Shown here piece by piece: positions 43,253 to 51,289 of a stretch of DNA of 60,369 bases. A program made the translations under genes and the position numbers. Source of the stretch: JBBQSU01 sp038234815 (GTDB lineage: Bacteria; Planctomycetota; Phycisphaerae; Tepidisphaerales; Tepidisphaeraceae); NCBI GenBank assembly GCA_038234815.1, contig JBBQSU010000004.1:1-60369 (forward strand). The letters are read 5' to 3'. The stretch's first letter is position 1. Each line of letters begins with the position of its first letter. The notes beneath the pieces are model-generated. The model saw only the letters and a list, made by a program, of their open reading frames with translations, was not told where the DNA came from and did no database searches.

Positions 43253-43831
43253 CTAGCGCACCTGCTGGCGCGGGGGCCGAGGTGGCGGTCCGGCGGCCGC
43301 GCTGCGCGCCAACGGCGCGGCTTCGGGCTGGATTGCCCGTTCGATCTGCTCCAAAATTTTGTCCGTCGGCCCGCGGTCGTACACAAAATCGTCGAGTTTC
43401 AGCGTGCCATTGGCGGCAGGGGTTTGATATCCAATATACGCAATGCCCTTGCGATCCCACCGGGTCTTGTCGATCTTCAGTATCCCCGACACCGGAACCG
43501 CAGGGTGCCCGGGCACATGGAGGGTGCCATTGGCAAACCGGTATTCACCCCGCGAGTTGTAAAGCGTCCAAATTAAGAAAGCGATGCCGAGCGGCGGAAG
43601 GAAGATGCCCAGCCACTGATTGAACGGCACGTCCAGATCGGGGTGGGGCAGCTTCTCCAACTTCTTCCGCGCCGCGGCTTCGTTATCGCGAGGGTATTTC
43701 ACATACCCGTCGTACAGCGACCAAGCGCCATACCCAATCAGAATGACAACCATCAGGATTCGCGTGTTCCGATAATATCGCCCGGCGCGAGCGATAATCG
43801 GGGATTCATTGGACATTTCTTCGCTCATCAA
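43253..43831 (-). CDS. Hypothetical two-helix membrane protein
   Basis: This 192-residue protein has two membrane segments (about 24-42, RILMVVILIGYGAWSLYDGY, and 72-90, LGIFLPPLGIAFLIWTLY). A cytoplasmic domain of about 90 residues follows, with repeated beta-strand character (GEYRFANGTLHVPGHPAVPV, DKTRWDRKGIAYIGYQTP), which could be a PH-like fold. A Pro/Arg-rich end follows. The family is not recognised. It overlaps the next small gene by 4 bases, so the two are coupled. Confidence 0.65.
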   Translation of the reverse strand: MMSEEMSNESPIIARAGRYYRNTRILMVVILIGYGAWSLYDGYVKYPRDNEAAARKKLEKLPHPDLDVPFNQWLGIFLPPLGIAFLIWTLYNSRGEYRFANGTLHVPGHPAVPVSGILKIDKTRWDRKGIAYIGYQTPAANGTLKLDDFVYDRGPTDKILEQIERAIQPEAAPLARSAAAGPPPRPPRQQVR

Positions 43832-44049
43832 GTTTCCTCGTCAGCAGCAGCGCCGGCGGAGATTGTCTCCGCCAGACGCCTGGTTGCATCAATCGCTTGT
43901 TTCAAGGCGGCCTTGCCTTCGTCCCACTGGGGGCGATGCGCGCTTAGGGCCGATTCCAGATCAACCGCCTTGGCCTCCAAGCCGGACAAAACCGCTTCGG
44001 CCCGGTGTCGAATCTGCTCGGAAAGCGAGTTGGGCTGATCCGGCTCCAT
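43828..44049 (-). CDS. Small helical hypothetical protein
   Basis: This 73-residue, mostly helical, acidic protein (RHRAEAVLSGLEAKAVDLES, then ALKQAIDATRRLAETI) lacks membrane segments. Its stop overlaps the start of the membrane protein gene by 4 bases, the main argument that it is real. No family is recognised; it may be a soluble partner of that protein. Confidence 0.55.
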   Translation of the reverse strand: MEPDQPNSLSEQIRHRAEAVLSGLEAKAVDLESALSAHRPQWDEGKAALKQAIDATRRLAETISAGAAADEET

Positions 44050-44149
44050 CTTCTCGAAAAGTTTATCCGCATGCGTGGTTAAGCGAAAGCACGGATTGGG
44101 ATGAATGCGCCCGTGACCGCTGCGCGAGTTGTTAGTAAACTATTTCGTT

Positions 44150-44599
44150 ATGAACCGACTGTTACCGGCCCTGGTGGTGTTCCTGATCATTGGCGGATGC
44201 AGCGCCGATTCGCGGATTTACGAAGTTTCAGTCAAGAATCAAACCGGCCAGCCGATCATCGCCTGGCTGTGCAAGGACGGCCCGCCGGTGGAGTCAAGCT
44301 GGCTCTCGCCCGAACAATTGGCGATGCAGGGCGTTTCCGAAGACGGCCGTCTGCCTGCGATCGTCATCCCGGCCGGGCGATCGGCCGACACAGGCCCTAT
44401 CGAGGGCAAGTTTGAACGATTCACCCGCGCCTGGCTGCGCGTTTACATCGGCGATCAGAAACTTTCTCGCCTGCTGGCCGTCAGCAGGGGAAGCTTAAGC
44501 CGGGCAGACATGATCCTTTCTCCCGGGAAAAACGACTTGCTCGTGGATGATCGCACGGGCGGGCTGCGCATCCAGCGGGCGAAGGACGCAGACCAATAG
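44150..44599 (+). CDS. Small lipoprotein of unknown function
   Basis: From the ATG at 44150 this is a 149-residue protein with a lipoprotein signal (LLPALVVFLIIGGCSAD, lipidated Cys). A compact domain of alternating strands follows (IYEVSVKNQTGQPIIAWLCK and RAWLRVYIGDQKLSRLLAV), and the protein ends in a positively charged tail. An upstream in-frame start at 44129 would add seven residues before the signal and is less likely. No family is recognised. It is followed after 43 bases by pdxJ on the same strand. Confidence 0.7.
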   Translation: MNRLLPALVVFLIIGGCSADSRIYEVSVKNQTGQPIIAWLCKDGPPVESSWLSPEQLAMQGVSEDGRLPAIVIPAGRSADTGPIEGKFERFTRAWLRVYIGDQKLSRLLAVSRGSLSRADMILSPGKNDLLVDDRTGGLRIQRAKDADQ

Positions 44600-44642
44600 C
44601 CTTTCTTCAAAGCATATCAACTTCAACGAACCAACCCCGCCA

Positions 44643-45380
44643 ATGATCCAGCTCAGCGTCAATGTCAACAAGATCGCCACGTTGCGTAACACCCGCGCGA
44701 TCGGGATTCCGAACGTTGCCCGTTTCAGCAGAATTGCGCTTGATGCCGGCGCGCACGGCATCACCATTCATCCGCGGCCCGATCAGCGGCACATCCGGCC
44801 TGCGGACGTGCTTGAACTGGCCGATCTGGTGCGAGAGTTCCCTGGCCGCGAGTTGAACATCGAGGGGAATCCGTTCTTCGGTTTCGTAGAATACGCCCGG
44901 TCGGTTCGACCCGATCAATGTACGCTTGTGCCCGATGAACACGCGCAGATCACCAGCGACCATGGATGGAATTTACAGACTAATTACGAGCGACTGGCAC
45001 CGGTCGTGGCGCAACTCAAGGAATTCGGCTGTCGGGTGAGCCTGTTCATGGACCCTTCGCCGGAGCAGCTCGATCTGGCCCGAAAAATCGGAGCCGATCG
45101 GATCGAACTTTACACCGCGCCTTATCACGAGCAGTTCCTGGCGTCGCCGAGCCAGCCACCGATCGACTACACCCGCACGGCCCGTCGGGCCACCGAACTG
45201 GGCTTGGGCCTCAACGCCGGCCACGATCTGAACCTCGACAATCTTCCCCACTTCGTCAAACACGTTCCGAACGTGCTGGAAGTGTCCATCGGCCACGCCC
45301 TCATCGCCGACGCCCTGGAATTCGGCCTGGGCCTGACCGTCAAAAAATACCTCGCCGCGTGCAAAGCTCCCTCCGTTTAG
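44643..45380 (+). CDS. pdxJ: Pyridoxine 5'-phosphate synthase PdxJ
   Basis: From the ATG at 44643 this is a 245-residue protein, the normal PdxJ length, beginning MIQLSVNVNKIATLRNTR. Characteristic segments are HPRPDQRHIRPADVLEL, NIEGNPFFGF, CTLVPDEHAQITSDHGWNL and GLGLNAGHDLNLDNLPHFV. PdxJ condenses 1-deoxyxylulose 5-phosphate with aminoacetone phosphate in the DXP-dependent vitamin B6 pathway. PdxA is not in the window. Confidence 0.95.
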   Translation: MIQLSVNVNKIATLRNTRAIGIPNVARFSRIALDAGAHGITIHPRPDQRHIRPADVLELADLVREFPGRELNIEGNPFFGFVEYARSVRPDQCTLVPDEHAQITSDHGWNLQTNYERLAPVVAQLKEFGCRVSLFMDPSPEQLDLARKIGADRIELYTAPYHEQFLASPSQPPIDYTRTARRATELGLGLNAGHDLNLDNLPHFVKHVPNVLEVSIGHALIADALEFGLGLTVKKYLAACKAPSV

Positions 45381-45421
45381 CACGGAAAAATCTTTTTTCA
45401 CGAAGAGCTTTCCGGAGGCCT

Positions 45422-45530
45422 ACGGAGAAGGGAGAAACAAAGGTTCCAAACGGTGCAAAAGATGTTTCATTCTTTCGCATTGAATCTTTCTCTATTTTGA
45501 ATCTTTGTTTCGCCCGCGTTCTTCTCCGTG
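45422..45530. repeat. Imperfect long inverted repeat (MITE-like)
   Basis: In the 286-base gap between pdxJ and dapA, the left block acggagaag...gaaacaaaggttc (from about 45422) is mirrored by the right block gaatctttgtttc...cttctccgt (ending about 45530), with mismatches. The inner parts (ctttcgcattgaatcttt and similar) are purine/pyrimidine-biased and unlike the coding neighbours. No gene is supported in the gap. This may be a miniature inverted-repeat element or a large RNA hairpin ahead of dapA. Confidence 0.45.
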
Positions 45531-45666
45531 TCCCCCATGCACTGCGCGCAATGAACGAGGCGCATAAGCATTGGATGAAGTTCTTGAGAATCGATGCCTT
45601 GCATCTACAATCAACCCGCTTGGTCTGGCGTCTTGGGCCACCGGCTGGGTTTACATTGGAGAGATA

Positions 45667-46536
45667 ATGTTTAGCGGTGCAATGACGGCGATGGTGTCGC
45701 CATTTAGGGACGGGAAGCTCGACGAGAGCCGGCTTAAGGCGCAGATCGAATTTCAGATTCGATCGGGCATCGACGGGCTGGTTCCGGTGGGAACTACGGG
45801 CGAATCGCCGACACTGAGCCTTGATGAACACGAGCGTCTGATCGCTATAACAGTGCAGGAGGCCAAGGGCCGCGTGCCGGTGATCGCCGGCGTGGGGGCC
45901 AATGCCACGGCCGAGGCGCTTGAACTGCACAGTTTTGCCAAAAAAGCTGGCGCCGATGCGGGGCTGAGCGTCAATCCTTATTACAACAAGCCCACGCAGG
46001 AGGGTCTCTATCGGCACTTCATGACACTGGCCGATGCGGTGGACCTGAAGATCGTGCTTTACAACATCCCCGGGCGCACCGGCATCACCATGGCCCCTGC
46101 CACCGTGGCCCGCCTGGCCGAGCATCCGAATATCGTCGCCATCAAGGAAGCAACCGGATCGATGGATATCGCCACGGAAATCAGCGCGCTGTGCGATCTG
46201 ACGATTTTGAGCGGGGATGATTCGCTGACCCTTCCGCTGATGAGTCTGGGTGCCAAAGGTGTCATCAGCGTGGCGTCCAATGTCATCCCCGATCAGATCA
46301 AGCGGTTAACGCAACTGGCATTGACCGGAGCCTGGGCCGAGGCCGGCGCGCTGCACCGGGGCCTTTTTTCGTTCACAAAGAGCCTGTTCATCGAGGGTAA
46401 CCCGGCCGGCATCAAGTGCGCGATGAAGCTCGCGGGCATGGACACTGGCGAGCTGCGCCTGCCCCTATGGGAAGCCAGCGCGGCGACGACGGCGACGATT
46501 CAGACAGAAATGAAGCGGCTGGGTTTGAAGGTGTGA
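45667..46536 (+). CDS. dapA: 4-hydroxy-tetrahydrodipicolinate synthase
   Basis: From the ATG at 45667, preceded by a GGAGA ribosome-binding site, this is a 289-residue protein, normal for DapA. It has GLVPVGTTGESPTLSLDEH, the catalytic Lys160 in VAIKEATGS that forms a Schiff base with pyruvate, Tyr132 in VLYNIPGRTG, and NPYYNKPTQEG. It makes the first committed intermediate of lysine and diaminopimelate. The longer upstream frame is not family-like. It is followed by the shikimate fusion gene on the same strand. Confidence 0.95.
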   Translation: MFSGAMTAMVSPFRDGKLDESRLKAQIEFQIRSGIDGLVPVGTTGESPTLSLDEHERLIAITVQEAKGRVPVIAGVGANATAEALELHSFAKKAGADAGLSVNPYYNKPTQEGLYRHFMTLADAVDLKIVLYNIPGRTGITMAPATVARLAEHPNIVAIKEATGSMDIATEISALCDLTILSGDDSLTLPLMSLGAKGVISVASNVIPDQIKRLTQLALTGAWAEAGALHRGLFSFTKSLFIEGNPAGIKCAMKLAGMDTGELRLPLWEASAATTATIQTEMKRLGLKV

Positions 46537-46606
46537 AAGCCACGCGGGCCGGATCGGCCTTGCCCACCTGGTAACGAGTGTTCGGTTGATCAAACGATGG
46601 TGCGTG

Positions 46607-48205
46607 ATGACCCATTTGTGTGTCGCCATTTTTGTCCAGACGATCGAGCAAGCGCGGCGCGACATGGCGCTGGCGGCCGAAGCCGGCGCGGATTTCATCG
46701 AGCTTCGCATCGACCGGGTGGTGGATTCGTCAAACCTCGGGCAGTTCCTCGCCAGCCCGCAGATGCTGCATCCGCTCCAGGAACTGATCGGGCAAGCCGG
46801 CATTCCCACGATCATCACCTGCCGCGCGCCTTGGGAGGGCGGGGAATCAACGCTAGCCGAATCGGACCGGATCGAGCTGCTCAAGCGCGCCTCCGAAGCC
46901 GATGCGACTTATGTCGATCTGGAACTTGTGGCCTATCGCAAAACCGGCCCGCTCAGCACAATGCCCCGAGACGCCCGCGCTGGATTGATCGTCAGTTCTC
47001 ACGATTTTGCCGGCAGACCGGCAAGGCTGACGAACTTGATCGATGAAATCAACCAGACGCATGCCGAGGTGGCCAAGGTGGTGTGGACGGCGCGTTCGGT
47101 CCGCGACAATATCGAGGCGTTTGAAATTCTCCTGCACCGTCAGAAGCCGACGATCGCTCTGTGCATGGGGGAGGCCGGGCTGATCAGCCGCGTGCTTTCA
47201 AAAAAGTTCGGCGGGTTTCTCACGTTCGCGTCGCTGTCGGATGGATCGGAAACCGCGCCCGGGCAGGTGACGATCCGCGAGATGAAGCAGTTGTATCGCT
47301 GGGATGCGATTAAGCCAGAAACGAAGGTTTTCGGCGTGATAGGCTCGCCCATCATGCATTCAATGTCTCCGGCAATTCACAATGCCAGCTTTGACAAGGT
47401 GGGATACGACGGCGTTTATCTGCCATTCAAGGTGGAACCGGGCTATGAATCGTTCAAGGCGTTCATGGAGATGTTCCTGAACTTCGAGCCGCTGCACCTG
47501 TCGGGCCTGAGCGTCACCATTCCCCACAAGGAAAACGCCCTGCGGTATTTGCAGGAGGCTGGGGCCGACATCGAGCCGCTGGCCACGGCGATCGGCGCGG
47601 TGAACACGGTGGCGGTGTCTCGATATGGCGGGAAAATCAGCCTCCGCGGCATCAACACAGACTACGCGGCGATACTCGATTCGATCACCGCCAAGCTGGA
47701 CATCGACCGAGGCGCGCTGGCGGGCTATCGTATAGCGGTCATCGGCGCCGGCGGGACCGGGCGAACGGCCGTCGCGGCCTTGGTGGCCTGCGGAGCAACG
47801 GTGGTGGTATACAACAGGACAAAAGAGCGCGCCGACGCGCTGGCCGAAGAATTCAACGGCCGGAGCGGTAAAGTGCGATCGGCAGGCTTAGACAAGCTTT
47901 GTGACAGTGGCTGCGACATTTTCATCAACACCACGTCGGTGGGGATGTACCCGAAGGTCAACGTCTCCCCGCTAGGTGAAAAGCCCGCAGGGTTTTCAAA
48001 TAAAACGCTCGTGTTTGATACGATCTACAACCCGGTGCATACGCAGTTATTGCAATACGCCCAGATGTTAGGCGCGAAAACCATTTCAGGCGTGGAAATG
48101 TTCGTCCGCCAAGCCGCGAGGCAGTTCGAGCTTTGGACCGACCAACCCGCGCCCGTGCAAACGATGCGGCGAATCATCGAGCAACGTCTCCGCCTGCCCA
48201 AGTAG
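46607..48205 (+). CDS. Bifunctional 3-dehydroquinate dehydratase / shikimate dehydrogenase
   Basis: This 532-residue fusion has an N-terminal type I dehydroquinase (about 1-225), with EAGADFIELRIDRVVDSSN, ITCRAPWEGG, the SSHDF catalytic His and the AKVVWTA Lys region. It is joined to a shikimate dehydrogenase (about 240-532) with GVIGSPIMHSMSPAIHNASF, SGLSVTIPHKENALRYL, NTVAV and the NADP-binding GAGGTGRTAVAAL with NRTKER. It catalyses steps three and four of the shikimate pathway, as in plants and chlamydiae/planctomycetes. The ATG at 46607 is preferred over a TTG at 46586, which would add seven unmatched residues. Confidence 0.93.
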   Translation: MTHLCVAIFVQTIEQARRDMALAAEAGADFIELRIDRVVDSSNLGQFLASPQMLHPLQELIGQAGIPTIITCRAPWEGGESTLAESDRIELLKRASEADATYVDLELVAYRKTGPLSTMPRDARAGLIVSSHDFAGRPARLTNLIDEINQTHAEVAKVVWTARSVRDNIEAFEILLHRQKPTIALCMGEAGLISRVLSKKFGGFLTFASLSDGSETAPGQVTIREMKQLYRWDAIKPETKVFGVIGSPIMHSMSPAIHNASFDKVGYDGVYLPFKVEPGYESFKAFMEMFLNFEPLHLSGLSVTIPHKENALRYLQEAGADIEPLATAIGAVNTVAVSRYGGKISLRGINTDYAAILDSITAKLDIDRGALAGYRIAVIGAGGTGRTAVAALVACGATVVVYNRTKERADALAEEFNGRSGKVRSAGLDKLCDSGCDIFINTTSVGMYPKVNVSPLGEKPAGFSNKTLVFDTIYNPVHTQLLQYAQMLGAKTISGVEMFVRQAARQFELWTDQPAPVQTMRRIIEQRLRLPK

Positions 48206-48262
48206 CACCGGCACGCACTATTCCAGTCAAAACCCCCGCCGGGCTTGCCCGTGGAATCTATT

Positions 48263-48919
48263 TCATGTTCGCGCCGCTTTGGGAATGACGAATATGCTCT
48301 TCGGATCGGTCGGGCACTGATGCTGGCAAACCCCGCAGCCGATGCACCCGTCCTCAATCACCCACACTTTTTCCTCGTCCAGCACGATGGCGGCCGATCC
48401 GAGTGGGCACATTTCGACGCAGATTTTGCACCCGTCGCCGCTGGAGCGGAGGCAAAGCGAGGCATTCCACCGGGCAGTACCCATGTCGATGTCAGCCATC
48501 AATGTAGGCACGAGTGCGCCGGTGGGGCAGACGTTCATGCACTCCAGGCCCTGGCAGACGACACACGGCGCGTCGTCGGGAAGGATATACGGCGCGCCCT
48601 CCGCTGCCGATTTTCGCGGATCAAGCTGAATGCACTGTACCGGACAGGCTTTGACGCATTCCCCGCAGCGGCTGCATGTGGTAAGGAAGTCCCCCTCGGG
48701 CAGCGCGCCCGGTGGCCGAAGCCAGCGTCCATATACCGGCAATGAAGTACCCGGCTTCCTCACGGTCGCAGGCGCATCGGGCGAGGAGGGAGAGTCGATC
48801 CGTGAAATCTTTTCGGCCATGTCATGGATCGGCTCGATCGATGCCAGTAATGGACGCAGCAGCTCCCCAAGTCCTTCTCGGAAAAACCGCCGACGATTAA
48901 TGGGACGCTCATCAGACAT
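48263..48919 (-). CDS. Four-cluster polyferredoxin (NapF/NapG-like)
   Basis: This 218-residue protein has four cysteine-rich [4Fe-4S] motifs in its C-terminal two thirds: CSRCGECVKACPVQC, CVVCQGLECMNVCPTG, CKICVEMCP and CIGCGVCQHQCP. It begins MSDERPINRRRFFREGL, a twin-arginine-like start but without the usual hydrophobic stretch, so export is doubtful. The layout resembles NapG/MauM and NapF electron-transfer proteins, yet no nitrate reductase gene is near. It is expected to shuttle electrons to an unknown partner. Confidence 0.85.
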   Translation of the reverse strand: MSDERPINRRRFFREGLGELLRPLLASIEPIHDMAEKISRIDSPSSPDAPATVRKPGTSLPVYGRWLRPPGALPEGDFLTTCSRCGECVKACPVQCIQLDPRKSAAEGAPYILPDDAPCVVCQGLECMNVCPTGALVPTLMADIDMGTARWNASLCLRSSGDGCKICVEMCPLGSAAIVLDEEKVWVIEDGCIGCGVCQHQCPTDPKSIFVIPKAART

Positions 48920-48966
48920 ATCTTGCTCAAACGCCGAAACGCACGATGTGAAAGATGGAGATGATC

Positions 48967-49605
48967 TTACGGGGCAGCCGGCGCGGTGGCCGGAGGCAGC
49001 TGGCCCAACTGTACCTGCGTCTGGGTATCAAACGTGCGGCCAGACAGTATATCCGTGAATGAAACCTTCAGAGTTATTGCGGGGTGAGTGGGCATGCTCT
49101 GCCAGGGACAAGTGAGCGCGTATTCGTACCGGCCCAGTCGTCCGCGCCAAAATTGTGCCGCTTCTTCGGGTGAAAACTCCCAGCGGCCCAGGCGTAGCAA
49201 CTTCTCGTTGGAAAGATCGAAGGCTTCGACCACGATCGACCCGGCGGCCTTGAGTACATCCCCGGTTTGATCGACCGGCACGACATAGACCTTCACGCCA
49301 TCATCGCCGGGCCGGGATGCGTCCCAATCGGCAGCGCCGGTCAGGCGCAACAAAGAAAGCCCGTGAACGGTGAAGGCCGCGCTGAGCTGTGTGGAGGGGA
49401 GGTGCGAAATCGTTCCGCGAGATTGTTCGATCGCCCGGATCGTTGCCTGATCGGCTTCGTGCTGGCGCTCGAGCACGGCCACGCGATCGGCAAGTTCCTG
49501 ATTTTTCTTGCGAAGTTCGATGTTGACGGCGCTGGGCCGTCCGCCGCAACCGATGACCATCGCGGCGAGCAGGAAAAGGGCTTTGCCAGGAGACAGGTAT
49601 TTCAT
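48967..49605 (-). CDS. Lipoprotein with N-terminal coiled coil
   Basis: From the ATG at 49603-49605 this is a 212-residue protein with a lipoprotein signal (FLLAAMVIGCGG, lipidated Cys). A coiled coil follows (LRKKNQELADRVAVLERQHE) and then a beta-rich domain (DDGVKVYVVPVDQTGDVL, VSFTDILSGRTFDTQT). The family is not recognised. The start overlaps the stop of the clpP gene by 4 bases, so the two are probably coupled in translation. Confidence 0.75.
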   Translation of the reverse strand: MKYLSPGKALFLLAAMVIGCGGRPSAVNIELRKKNQELADRVAVLERQHEADQATIRAIEQSRGTISHLPSTQLSAAFTVHGLSLLRLTGAADWDASRPGDDGVKVYVVPVDQTGDVLKAAGSIVVEAFDLSNEKLLRLGRWEFSPEEAAQFWRGRLGRYEYALTCPWQSMPTHPAITLKVSFTDILSGRTFDTQTQVQLGQLPPATAPAAP

Positions 49606-50249
49606 TCTTTGGATTCGTCGAGGTCGGCGTTTCGCGCCCGCGCGGCCACCTCGGGCGCGCGATCCAGCACGCGGTCGGCACAGCCGTATTGCACCGCTTC
49701 CTCGGCAAACAGCCATTTGTTGCGATCGAAATCGTGATGGATGATCTCGATCGATTTGCCTGTGGCATCGGCAAGCATCTGATAAAGCCGGTCACGGAGG
49801 CGCAACATGTGTTTGGCTTCGATCCCCAGGTCGGTCGCCTGTCCCTGAAGAACCCCGCCGATCAGCGGCTGGTGGAGCATCACCTGGGAGTTGGGCAGGC
49901 AGAACCGCTTACCCTTGGTGCCCATCGCCAGCAGCACCGCGCCCATGCTGGCGGCCATACCGATGCACGTGGTCGCCACATCGCAGCGCAGGTATCGCAT
50001 GGTATCGATGATGCCAAACCCCGCCGACACGCTTCCACCCGGCGAATTAAGATAAAACTGGATATCGCTCTTAGGGTCGTCGTTGGATAGAAAAAGCATC
50101 TGGGCGATGATCGTCCCGGCCGATTCGTCGGTCACCGGGCCGTTGAGCAGGATGATCCGATCTTTCAACAGGCGCGAATAAATGTCGTAAGCGCGTTCGC
50201 CACGGCCTGACTTCTCAATCACCATCGGGATTAACGTATTGGTCGTCAT
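49602..50249 (-). CDS. clpP: ATP-dependent Clp protease proteolytic subunit (copy 1)
   Basis: This 215-residue ClpP has an intact triad: Ser101 in GMAASMGAVLL, His126 in MLHQPLIGG and Asp173 in IEIIHHDFDRN. The NSPGGSVSAG and FCLPNSQ segments are standard. The N-terminal MVIEKSGRGERAYDIYSRLL axial-loop region matches normal ClpP. It forms the tetradecameric chamber used with ClpX or ClpA/C. It lies 130 bases downstream of a second clpP. Its partner clpX is not in the window. Confidence 0.94.
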   Translation of the reverse strand: MTTNTLIPMVIEKSGRGERAYDIYSRLLKDRIILLNGPVTDESAGTIIAQMLFLSNDDPKSDIQFYLNSPGGSVSAGFGIIDTMRYLRCDVATTCIGMAASMGAVLLAMGTKGKRFCLPNSQVMLHQPLIGGVLQGQATDLGIEAKHMLRLRDRLYQMLADATGKSIEIIHHDFDRNKWLFAEEAVQYGCADRVLDRAPEVAARARNADLDESKE

Positions 50250-50379
50250 AATGTCGTCTCGTCTCAGTTTCGCTCAGCTTATCCGGCACTAACGCCGGCC
50301 TTGCGCGTCAATCGAAGCGTTCTCTCATCACGGCGGCTGCAAACCGATCGGCCCGCCTGCCCCGCAGGAGGCCACGAAT

Positions 50380-51132
50380 TTACTTCTTTTCCTCGACCGG
50401 CGTTTGTCCGGCGGGCTTTGCATCGGCGGGCTTGTCGCTGGCCGGTTCGCCGATCACTTCGTCGCAAATGCCGTAAGCCACCGCTTCCTTGGCCGCAAAG
50501 AACCGGTCCCGCTCGCTGTCCTCGGCCACGCGAGCCTTGGGTTGCCCCGTACATTGGGCCATGATGCTGATAAGCGTGTCTTTGGTCTTGAGAATTTCAT
50601 CGGCTTGGATCTGGATGTCCGCGGCCTGGCCATAAACGCCGCCAAAGGGTTGGTGAATCATCACCTTGGCATTAGGGAGGATGTAGCGTTTGCCCTTTTT
50701 GCCGGCCATGAACGCGATCGCCCCGCCGCTCTCGGCCCTGCCGATGCAGTAGGTGGCAACGTCGCATTGCAGGAAGCGCATCACGTCGTAGATCGCCAGC
50801 GTATCATCGACCACCCCGCCGGGGCTGTTCACATACAGGTTAATGTCCTGCGTGCCCTTCTGGCTTTGCAGATAAAGCATCTGCATGCACACCCGGGCCG
50901 CACTGACGTGATTGATCTCCCCGATCAAGAAAATGATGCGGTTTTCGAGGAGCATTTCCTCGAGGGTCATTTCACGATACCGGTTCATGCCTGGCCCCGG
51001 CGGGCCGGGCATCGAAACCGGAGACAACACCGGTCCCCGGCCCGGAATGATGTCGGGTTGAGCCGCAGCGGCCCGCTCGACCATTCGCGCCGCCATCCCG
51101 ATGTTCTTAATTGTCGGATCAAAATTCAGCAT
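50380..51132 (-). CDS. clpP: ATP-dependent Clp protease proteolytic subunit (copy 2, extended)
   Basis: This 250-residue ClpP paralog keeps the triad Ser135 (GRAESGGAIA), His160 (MIHQPFGGVYGQAAD) and Asp205 (VAEDSERDRF). The Ser motif GRAESGG differs from the common GQAASMG. Residues 1-55 are an unusual N-terminal extension rich in Pro, Gly and Ala instead of the normal axial-loop sequence, and the C terminus ends in a Lys/Pro/Glu-rich tail. Two tandem clpP genes with different ends suggest mixed heptamers, as in cyanobacteria and mycobacteria. Confidence 0.92.
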   Translation of the reverse strand: MLNFDPTIKNIGMAARMVERAAAAQPDIIPGRGPVLSPVSMPGPPGPGMNRYREMTLEEMLLENRIIFLIGEINHVSAARVCMQMLYLQSQKGTQDINLYVNSPGGVVDDTLAIYDVMRFLQCDVATYCIGRAESGGAIAFMAGKKGKRYILPNAKVMIHQPFGGVYGQAADIQIQADEILKTKDTLISIMAQCTGQPKARVAEDSERDRFFAAKEAVAYGICDEVIGEPASDKPADAKPAGQTPVEEKK

Positions 51133-51289
51133 CCATGTCCTCGTGTATGTCTCGTGTGTGTGATGAATTAAGTTCGGCCGATCCTACGCACGTCGCCAGC
51201 CAGCGTCAATCAGGTCCAAGGGGGCCGATAAACGATTTTCTCAGGCCCGCGTGCTAGTCCAGCCGGTTGCTCCGGATGGGCTACTTGTT

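Noticed and set aside
45340..46125. 261-codon minus-strand frame over the pdxJ-dapA gap
   Set aside because: Most of it is antisense to dapA, and the part in the gap overlaps an inverted repeat. There is no protein-like composition.
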